DNA of 64,000 nucleotides, taken from assembly GCF_007991615.1 (NCBI RefSeq), contig NZ_BJYR01000026.1, forward strand, positions 1-64,000. The letters run 5' to 3'. The notes beneath the pieces were generated by a model. It made no database searches. It was not told the origin of the DNA and was given only the letters and a program-made list of their open reading frames with translations. The stretch's first letter is position 1; each line of letters opens with the position of its first letter. Below are positions 1 to 6,574 of this stretch, piece by piece. The position numbers were made by a program, and so were the translations under genes. This DNA is from Novosphingobium sediminis. Lineage in GTDB: Bacteria; Pseudomonadota; Alphaproteobacteria; Sphingomonadales; Sphingomonadaceae.

Positions 1-1599
1 GGTAAGACCCTGTGGGCCATCGCCGACACGTTGCGCGGGGCAATGAACGCGGACGATTTCCGCGATTACATGCTGGCATTCCTGTTCCTGCGTTACCTTT
101 CGGACAACTACGAGATCGCCGCCGCCAAGGAACTCGGATCGGACTACCCTAAGCTGAAGCTTGAAGACAAGCGCGCGCCGTTGTCGCTTTGGTACGCAGA
201 AAATCCCGAGGACACCGAGGCCTTTGAAAAGCAGATGCGCCGCAAGGTGCATTACGTCATCCGCCCCGAATATCTGTGGACCAGCATCGCGGAACTTGCG
301 CGCAAGCAGGACGTGGAACTGCTCGACACGCTCCAGAAAGGGCTGGAGTATATCGAGACAGAATCCTTCGCCAGCACGTTCCGGGGCCTGTTCTCGGAGA
401 TCAATCTGGCATCGGACAAGCTGGGCAAGGTCTATGCTGAGCGTAATGCTGCCTTGTGCAAGATCATCACCGAGATCGCCAAGGGGCTGAAGGAGTTTTC
501 AACCGACAGCGATACGCTGGGCGATGCTTATGAATATCTGATTGGCCAGTTTGCCGCCGGGTCCGGAAAGAAGGCCGGAGAGTTTTACACCCCGCAGTTC
601 GTGTCAGATATCCTTTCGCAGATCGTGTCACTTGACGGGCAGGAGCCGAAGAGCGGCCAGCGCGCCCACATGGACAGCCTGATGGATTTCGCCTGCGGGT
701 CCGGCTCGCTCTTGCTCAATGTGCGCCACCGCATGGGCGCGCACGGGATCGGCAAGATTTTCGGACAGGAAAAGAACATCACCACCTACAACCTGGCGCG
801 CATGAACATGCTGCTGCACGGGGTAAAGGATACCGAGTTCGAGATTTTCCATGGCGACACGCTGACCAACGACTGGGACATCCTGCGCGAAACGAATCCG
901 GCCAAGATGCCTCGTTTCGATGCCGTGGTTGCCAACCCCCCTTTCAGCTATCGCTGGGACCCCAGTGAAGCGCTGGGCGAGGACGTGCGGTTCAAGAACT
1001 ACGGTCTTGCGCCAAAGTCCGCCGCCGACTTCGCGTTTCTGCTGCATGGCTTCCATTACCTCAAGGACGATGGGGTGATGGCCATCATCCTTCCGCACGG
1101 CGTACTTTTCCGTGGCGGCAAGGAAGCGGAAATCCGCAAGAAGCTGCTCAAGGACGGGCATATCGATACCGTGATCGGTTTGCCCGCGAACCTGTTCTAC
1201 TCCACCGGCATCCCGGTGTGCATCCTGGTGCTGAAGAAGTGCAAGAAGCCCGATGACGTGCTGTTCATCAATGCGGCGGAGCATTTCGAGAAGGGCAAGC
1301 GGCAGAACTACCTTGGCGACGGGAAGGACGGCAAGCCGGACCACATCGGCAAGATTGTCTCGACCTATCAGCACCGGACTGAAGAGCCGCGGTATTCTCG
1401 CTGCGTCTCGATGGAAGAGATCGAGAGCAACGACTTCAATCTCAACATCTCCCGCTACATCAGCACGGCGACGGCGGACGAGGAGATCGACTTAGGCGCG
1501 GTTCACGAGAAGCTGACGGCGCTTGAGGGCGAAATTGCTGTAGCGAGGGAGCAGCACAACGCCTTCCTGAAGGAATTGGGCCTGCCGCCATTGCCATAA
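1..1599 (+). CDS. hsdM: Type I restriction-modification DNA methyltransferase subunit (5' partial)
   Basis: N6-adenine methyltransferase subunit of a Type I restriction-modification system. The reading frame is open from base 1 and the first codons already match the HsdM N-terminal helical domain, so the true start lies upstream; the TTG at 31 is not needed. Visible motifs are the FYTP box (about codon 195), the SAM-binding motif FACGSGSLL (about codon 229) and the catalytic NPPF (about codon 312). The C-terminus ends in the usual helical tail. It would act with HsdS for specificity and HsdR for cleavage, but the next gene is neither. hsdS/hsdR may lie upstream of the window or be lost. Confidence 0.93.
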   Translation, partial: GKTLWAIADTLRGAMNADDFRDYMLAFLFLRYLSDNYEIAAAKELGSDYPKLKLEDKRAPLSLWYAENPEDTEAFEKQMRRKVHYVIRPEYLWTSIAELARKQDVELLDTLQKGLEYIETESFASTFRGLFSEINLASDKLGKVYAERNAALCKIITEIAKGLKEFSTDSDTLGDAYEYLIGQFAAGSGKKAGEFYTPQFVSDILSQIVSLDGQEPKSGQRAHMDSLMDFACGSGSLLLNVRHRMGAHGIGKIFGQEKNITTYNLARMNMLLHGVKDTEFEIFHGDTLTNDWDILRETNPAKMPRFDAVVANPPFSYRWDPSEALGEDVRFKNYGLAPKSAADFAFLLHGFHYLKDDGVMAIILPHGVLFRGGKEAEIRKKLLKDGHIDTVIGLPANLFYSTGIPVCILVLKKCKKPDDVLFINAAEHFEKGKRQNYLGDGKDGKPDHIGKIVSTYQHRTEEPRYSRCVSMEEIESNDFNLNISRYISTATADEEIDLGAVHEKLTALEGEIAVAREQHNAFLKELGLPPLP

Positions 1600-1609
1600 G
1601 GAGGGGTTC

Positions 1610-2821
1610 GTGAAGGTCTCAGTTCTTGACGCGAAGGCGCTCCGGAAGGCGTTGCCGCGGCTCATTGCGAAACACGACCAGATTTACATGGCAGTGGCCT
1701 GGGCTCATGCGGGCCCGGTCGCGGACAAATTGATCGAAAACAAGCATAAATTCAGGTCGGTGACGGTCGGCTTGGATTTTTGCGCTACCGATCCAGATTT
1801 CGTGGACTCGCTTCGCAAAGTACCGAACGCCTTTGTGTTCAAAAAGAGCGGTGCCTGTTTCCACCCGAAAATCTACCTGTTTGTGTCCGGGCAGAGTGCA
1901 GAAGCCATCGTCGGTAGTGCCAATTTCACTTCCGGCGGGCTGGGCAACAACGTCGAGGCATGCTTGCATCTGAGCTGCGACACCAGTGAGCCAGCAGTCG
2001 CTGAGTTGCTCGCCACGATGGAATCCTACGCGCCACATCGTCAGCCGGTCACGAAACAACTGGCTGACGCTTACCGGCGGCAGGCCGAGATCGCAGCTAG
2101 TCGTCCCCGCGCCCCATCTCCAATCCTGCCGAGCGACAAGGCTGACTTCCAACGGATCGACTCCGACCTTCTGAAAATGGACTGGGCCGCCTTTATCCAC
2201 GAGGCGCGGAAGGACCCCAACCATCATTTCGAAACACGCATGAGGTTCTTGCGTTATCTGCAAACACTCTTTGCCAGGGCGCAGTCGTTCGACGATCTGA
2301 CCGTGCCGGAATGGAAGGCGGTCGCAGGTATCGTCCATCCGGATGCCGTCGCGGACTCCGGGCTGGAGAAGTATCAAATCGGCTGGTTTGGCTCGATGCA
2401 GGGCTCCGGCTCTTTCACGAAACTCATTGCAAACAAGGATGGTCGGGTTGCCAAGGCAATTGACTGCATCCCGAGCCGAGGCCCTGTCAGAGAGCGCGAT
2501 TTCAACCGGTTTTGCGCGTTGTTTGAATCTGCCTTCGCAGATTCAGCTAGGACGGGGCGCACGCCGACAGCCACAAGATTGCTCGCAATGAAGCGGCCCG
2601 ATGTGTTCGTTTGCGTGAACAACGGGAACAGGGCCAGCTTGGCCGAAGCGCTCCATTTTGCTCCGTCAACCTTGAGCCTGGAGAACTACTGGGAGCGGGT
2701 GATCGAGCCGATAAAGTTGGCTAAGTGGTATAATGCTCCTCGGCCAGAAGGCCCGGATGCTGAGGCTTGGGACTGCCGGGCAGCGCTTGTCGATGCCATT
2801 CACTACGATGCGTCCGATTGA
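1610..2821 (+). CDS. Phospholipase D-like (single HKD motif) nuclease-family protein
   Basis: 403 residues starting at a GTG ten bases after hsdM ends, with an AGGAGG ribosome site overlapping the hsdM stop, so it is probably co-transcribed with hsdM. The N-terminal 120 residues form a PLD-type domain with HPK (H85, K87) and GSANFTSGG (102-110). This is one HKD half-site, so an active enzyme would need to dimerise, as in NgoFVII/Nuc-like nucleases. The Asp of HxKx4D is not at its usual place. The C-terminal 200 residues have no fold I recognise. Position after hsdM suggests a defence role as an effector or restriction-like subunit. This is inference; a DNA-repair or phospholipid function cannot be excluded. 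Confidence 0.75.
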   Translation: MKVSVLDAKALRKALPRLIAKHDQIYMAVAWAHAGPVADKLIENKHKFRSVTVGLDFCATDPDFVDSLRKVPNAFVFKKSGACFHPKIYLFVSGQSAEAIVGSANFTSGGLGNNVEACLHLSCDTSEPAVAELLATMESYAPHRQPVTKQLADAYRRQAEIAASRPRAPSPILPSDKADFQRIDSDLLKMDWAAFIHEARKDPNHHFETRMRFLRYLQTLFARAQSFDDLTVPEWKAVAGIVHPDAVADSGLEKYQIGWFGSMQGSGSFTKLIANKDGRVAKAIDCIPSRGPVRERDFNRFCALFESAFADSARTGRTPTATRLLAMKRPDVFVCVNNGNRASLAEALHFAPSTLSLENYWERVIEPIKLAKWYNAPRPEGPDAEAWDCRAALVDAIHYDASD

Positions 2822-2942
2822 CGTTTTCCCTGCGAGAGCGGGTCGCGCGGTTTATCATATCGACATTTCACTAAGTCAGGCTTTGCATAATGCCGATTCT
2901 ATAAACTCGACATTGGTTTGAAAGTGTGGCAAAACGCTAAGC
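2822..2942 (+). promoter_or_regulatory. AT-richer leader upstream of the AbiE-type pair with a direct repeat
   Basis: This 121-bp gap is visibly richer in A/T than its neighbours. It contains the octamer TCGACATT twice (2860-2867 and 2907-2914). AbiEi antitoxins are known to repress their own promoter through repeated sites, so these may be operator sequences. No clean -35/-10 pair was found, so the promoter itself is not located. Confidence 0.3.
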
Positions 2943-3731
2943 ATGGCTACGCGATCTGACAGTAAATTAAACCGTCTCCAACAGGAACTCCCGGAGGGCC
3001 TCTTGGCCGATGCCGGATGGCTAGAGGCTCACGGCTATTCATCGGCACTGCGCAGCCAGTATGTCCGTGCCGGGTGGCTCGATAGCCCGGCGCGGCGCGT
3101 CTATCGCCGTTCGCGTACGCCACTGACATGGCAGCAGGTCGTCATATCCCTCCAGGCATTGCTGGATTTACCGTTGGCCGTTGGCGGACGCACGGCGCTT
3201 GAGCAACTGGGCTATGCGCACTACCTTTCGGCGAAGGTGCAGGAAATCCACCTCTACGGGCCGAAGCGGACCCCGACATGGATAACTGATCTTCCACTTG
3301 ACGTGAAATTCCACTGGCACAACAGCCTGCGCCTGTTCCCGGGCGATGCCGACGCACCGCCAGAGCCCAGTCCCGTAATGTTCAGCGCAGCAGGGATGCA
3401 CTTGCCGATACGATATTCGAGCAAGGAACGCGCGGTGTTGGAATTACTGGATGAACTGCCCGAGCGTGAAAGCTTCCACCAGGTTGATGCCCTGATGGAA
3501 GGGTTGAGCGACCTGAGCCCACGCCGCCTGCAAACCTTATTGGAAGCCTGCGCCAGCGTGAAGGTGAAGCGGCTTTTCCTGTTCTTTGCCGATCGGCACC
3601 GCCATGCTTGGCGATCCCGGCTCGACGTGTCCCGCGTTGATCTCGGATCGGGCAAGCGCGTCCTCGCCAAAGGCGGCAGGCTCGACCCCACTTACCATAT
3701 AACCGTGCCGTCCGATCTGGGAGGCCAGTGA
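2943..3731 (+). CDS. abiEi: AbiEi-type antitoxin / transcriptional repressor (Type IV TA)
   Basis: 262 residues. The N-terminal 60 residues look like the winged-helix domain of AbiEi antitoxins: a QQELPEGLLADAGWLEAHGY helix followed by a YVRAGWL recognition segment. The rest matches the AbiEi C-terminal domain in length and hydrophobic pattern. It should repress the operon and counter the nucleotidyltransferase toxin encoded four bases downstream. The pair is bicistronic with the toxin ribosome site inside the end of this gene. Assigned from motif order, length and adjacency; no alignment was run. Confidence 0.8.
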   Translation: MATRSDSKLNRLQQELPEGLLADAGWLEAHGYSSALRSQYVRAGWLDSPARRVYRRSRTPLTWQQVVISLQALLDLPLAVGGRTALEQLGYAHYLSAKVQEIHLYGPKRTPTWITDLPLDVKFHWHNSLRLFPGDADAPPEPSPVMFSAAGMHLPIRYSSKERAVLELLDELPERESFHQVDALMEGLSDLSPRRLQTLLEACASVKVKRLFLFFADRHRHAWRSRLDVSRVDLGSGKRVLAKGGRLDPTYHITVPSDLGGQ

Positions 3732-3735
3732 CGTC

Positions 3736-4653
3736 ATGGCCTTTCTCGACACCTACCGGCAACAGGTCGCACTTCTCATTCGCACCATTCCTTTTGTGGC
3801 GAAGGAGGAAGCATTTGCACTCAAGGGCGGCACGGCCATAAACCTGTTTGTGCGCGATATGCCGCGCCTGTCGGTGGACATTGACCTGACCTATCTGCCC
3901 GTCGAGGATCGCACCACATCGCTTGCCGCAATCGACGCAGCCATGCTGCGGATCGCGGAGCAGATCGAGTCTGGAATCCCCGGCGCGAAGGTCAATCCTT
4001 CCCGTTCGGCGGATGAGAAAATCGTCACGAAGCTGATCGTCCGTGCCGGGGACGTGCAGATCAAGATCGAGATAACGCCAGTGCTGCGCGGCACGGTGTA
4101 CGATCCCGTGGTGACATCTGTGGTGCCGACCGTAGAGGACGAGTTCGGCTTTGCTGAAATGCAGGTTGTGTCGTTCGCCGACCTGTATGCAGGCAAGATC
4201 GTGGCAGCGCTCGACCGCCAGCATCCGCGCGATCTCTTCGATGTACGTGACCTGTTGGCACGCGAAGGCATCAGCGACGAACTGCGGCGCGCATTCCTTG
4301 TCTATCTCATCAGCCACAATCGCCCGATGGCCGAAGTCCTGGCACCGACCCGAAAGCCACTGGCAGAGGAATTCGCGCGTGGCTTCGTCGGCATGACGCA
4401 TGAACCGGTTGCTCTTGCCGATCTCGAAGCCGCGCGTGAGGCAATCATCGCCACGATGGTCACCGAAATGCCCGAAGCGCATCGGCATTTCCTTGTCGGC
4501 TTCAAGCGCGGCGAGCCGGACTGGGAACTTCTCGGGATACCGGATGCTCGGCACCTGCCAGCTGTCCTTTGGAAGCAGCGCAATCTGGACAGGCTACCTT
4601 CCGGAAAGCGGCGTGAACTGGCCGATGCGCTTGAAAGGGCGCTGCTACCGTGA
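3736..4653 (+). CDS. abiEii: AbiEii-type nucleotidyltransferase toxin
   Basis: 305 residues with the signature of AbiEii/AbiGii-family toxins. A GGT loop (31-33) is followed by the metal-binding pair D48-x-D50 in LSVDIDL. Later comes a conserved ADLYAGKIVAAL...PRDLFDVRDL block (about 148-175) carrying the Lys and the DxxD motif. Family members are NTP-transferase toxins that cause abortive infection. GGAGG at 3719-3723 serves the start at 3736. All key residues seem present, so the toxin is probably active. Confidence 0.85.
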   Translation: MAFLDTYRQQVALLIRTIPFVAKEEAFALKGGTAINLFVRDMPRLSVDIDLTYLPVEDRTTSLAAIDAAMLRIAEQIESGIPGAKVNPSRSADEKIVTKLIVRAGDVQIKIEITPVLRGTVYDPVVTSVVPTVEDEFGFAEMQVVSFADLYAGKIVAALDRQHPRDLFDVRDLLAREGISDELRRAFLVYLISHNRPMAEVLAPTRKPLAEEFARGFVGMTHEPVALADLEAAREAIIATMVTEMPEAHRHFLVGFKRGEPDWELLGIPDARHLPAVLWKQRNLDRLPSGKRRELADALERALLP

Positions 4654-4744
4654 ACAAGAGTCGTGCAGCCAACGTTTTTAGGTTCAATTGTCTGACAAGC
4701 ATCATCTCGATGCGATTCGTTCCTTGGCGGAGTGATTTATTGTT

Positions 4745-5806
4745 ATGACCAAGGAGCGCATTGCCCTGGCAACGGTCAGCATTGCCGAAAGTGCGATGGA
4801 CTTCCTGAAGCGCGCGGTTGATGAAATCGAAAAGCACCCGAAATATTCGGTCATCCATTTCGCGACGGCAGTCGAGTTGATCCTGAAAGCACGGCTGATG
4901 CATGAGCATTGGGCACTGGTGGTCGAAAAGACATCGGATGCAGATGTGGAACGATTTCTATCGGGCGATTGCAGGACGGTCAGCCCGGCGGAGGCGATCC
5001 GCCGTCTGTCGAAAATCGCGGGTCAGTCCATTCCGGCCGATGCGGTTACACAATTCAATCGCCTGGCCACGCATCGCAACCGCATGGTTCATTTCTTTCA
5101 TGAGGCGGGCGCGAATGAGGCTTCCGCCGAACTCTTGGAAGGAATTGCACGGGAGCAGTGCCTGTGCTGGTTTCATTTGGAACGCCTGCTCAGGCTATGG
5201 TCTGACCAGTTTGCCGAAATGGATGATGATATCACCCGCATTGCCTGGGCAATGAAGCGCAACAGGCAGTTTCTAGCGGTGAAATTTGAACAATTGAAGC
5301 CGAAGATCGACACTGACGCAGCAAATGGCGTTGCTTTCCACGACTGTGCCGGATGTGGATTTGCGGCTGCGGAGGTGGATGATGTTTCAGACTTGCTGCA
5401 CAGTCTTTCATGCCGCGTGTGCGGCCTTACGGGCGGCTATCTCCAGATGCCCTGTCCGTCTGGATGCGGCCACGACATTACCATTGATGCTGACCATGGC
5501 AGCCACCGACAATGCGAAGACTGCGGCCATGTGGTTTCGCAAGAGGAACTGACGGATGCGCTGAGTACCGAGTACGTCGCCCACGAGGATTTTGTGCAGA
5601 TGAACTGCGCATTTTGCTGCTCGCTGGGTTCTGTCGTCCAACACGGCGAGAGCTACGTCTGCACAGAGTGCCTTAGCTTCGAGGAAGAAATCGCATTGTG
5701 TGGGTGGTGCAACGAAATGCAGATCGGCGGTGGCGATCTTGAATTCAGTTATCACAGTGGATGCGAATTCTGCGACGGGCAGGCGGGATGGCACAGAGAC
5801 GACTGA
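4745..5806 (+). CDS. HEPN-like N-terminal domain fused to multiple zinc ribbons; function unknown
   Basis: 353 residues, not recognised as a named family. The first 190 residues are helical and contain R111-NRMV-H116, the R-x4-H signature of HEPN domains (often RNases in defence and toxin systems). From about 198 on, the protein has repeated CxxC pairs: CAGC, CRVC, CPSGC, CEDC, CAFC, CTEC, CGWC and CEFC. That suggests three or four zinc ribbons that could bind nucleic acid. It sits between the AbiE pair and the transfer genes with its own leader. A defence or abortive-infection role is inferred from the HEPN motif and location only. Confidence 0.6.
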   Translation: MTKERIALATVSIAESAMDFLKRAVDEIEKHPKYSVIHFATAVELILKARLMHEHWALVVEKTSDADVERFLSGDCRTVSPAEAIRRLSKIAGQSIPADAVTQFNRLATHRNRMVHFFHEAGANEASAELLEGIAREQCLCWFHLERLLRLWSDQFAEMDDDITRIAWAMKRNRQFLAVKFEQLKPKIDTDAANGVAFHDCAGCGFAAAEVDDVSDLLHSLSCRVCGLTGGYLQMPCPSGCGHDITIDADHGSHRQCEDCGHVVSQEELTDALSTEYVAHEDFVQMNCAFCCSLGSVVQHGESYVCTECLSFEEEIALCGWCNEMQIGGGDLEFSYHSGCEFCDGQAGWHRDD

Positions 5807-5840
5807 AGATAGCCTTCCAGGCGCCATTCCGACCCACGCG

Positions 5841-6137
5841 CTATAGATTGGGATCGCTTACCATCTCAAACGCCCGCTTGCCTTTGCGCTTCCACAGCAC
5901 CAGCGCTTGCTCCCGTTCTTCGCCCTTCAACTTGGCCGCGACGGTGAGGAACGCGCCGTAAAGTGTAGCACGGTCATCGTCGGCCAGTTCGACCAGACCG
6001 GCCTTCACGACCAGGCCGCCCAGTTCGATCAGTTGCCGCGTGCGATCGCGGCGTTTGACCTGCCATTCGCGCATGTCGGTTCGTGCCTTCGCTGCCTCAA
6101 GCCGATGCCGCGCCGCCGTCAAGCGGGAGAGCGCCAT
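5841..6137 (-). CDS. traD: Conjugal transfer protein TraD (Ti-plasmid type)
   Basis: 98 residues from an ATG at 6137. The frame is open further upstream, but that part reads as low-quality sequence antisense to nothing useful and overlaps traC, so the shorter form is preferred. The segment REWQVKRRDRTRQLIELGGL followed by LVVKAGL resembles the small TraD accessory proteins of Ti-type relaxosomes. It follows traC with a short overlap, as in the traCDG order, but no traG follows: the next gene is convergent. The start codon is uncertain. Confidence 0.7.
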   Translation of the reverse strand: MALSRLTAARHRLEAAKARTDMREWQVKRRDRTRQLIELGGLVVKAGLVELADDDRATLYGAFLTVAAKLKGEEREQALVLWKRKGKRAFEMVSDPNL

Positions 6138-6402
6138 CCGGCTGGCCCTCAGTTCCGTCTCCACGCTTGCGCGCCTTGTTCTGAAAGAAGGCAGCGCCGC
6201 GCTTGCGCCACGCCTCCTTCCTCTGGGCTTCGCTGGTTTCCGCGATGACGAGCAGCGCACCGGCCAGGGTTTCCGCATCGGTCGTATCTGCCCCGGTGGC
6301 GATCACCAGTTCGCCGAGCTGCTGCACGCGGCGTTCCTTCAGTTGCTTCGCCTTGTCGGCAAGCGCCTTGAGTTCCGAATCAAAGTCTCGTGGTTTGCGC
6401 AT
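6097..6402 (-). CDS. traC: Conjugal transfer protein TraC (Ti-plasmid type)
   Basis: 101 residues starting at the ATG at 6402 with GGAG about eight bases upstream. The N-terminal PRDFDSELKALADKAKQLKE and a helix containing RVQQLGELVIATGAD match small TraC relaxosome proteins, which bind near oriT and help the TraA relaxase. It is divergent from traA across the putative oriT, the same arrangement as on Ti and related plasmids. The C-terminal 20 residues are glycine/alanine-rich and overlap traD. Confidence 0.75.
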   Translation of the reverse strand: MRKPRDFDSELKALADKAKQLKERRVQQLGELVIATGADTTDAETLAGALLVIAETSEAQRKEAWRKRGAAFFQNKARKRGDGTEGQPDGALPLDGGAASA

Positions 6403-6514
6403 CGAAGTTCTCCATTGAGAGGTGATGCGCTGATGATAATATCGATGCTCTCCCAATGCTGTAGAGTCGTCGAGACGGCCTGATACTGAATAGTCCCGAG
6501 CAGGATTTTATCAT

Positions 6515-6550
6515 GGGAGGGCGCGCTTATACGTCGTGCCGACGTCGCTT
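6515..6550. other. Putative origin of transfer (oriT, RSF1010/Ti-like)
   Basis: Between traC and traA lies AGGGCGCGCTTAT (6518-6530), very like the nick-region core AGGGCGCACTTA known from RSF1010-type and Ti-type oriTs. It is followed at once by a perfect inverted repeat, ACGTCG (6531-6536), TGC, CGACGT (6540-6545). Location between divergent traC and traA is exactly where Ti-type oriT is found. The exact nick position is not shown by sequence alone. Confidence 0.7.
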
Positions 6551-6574
6551 TATGCGAGTAGATGGATTGCCGTC

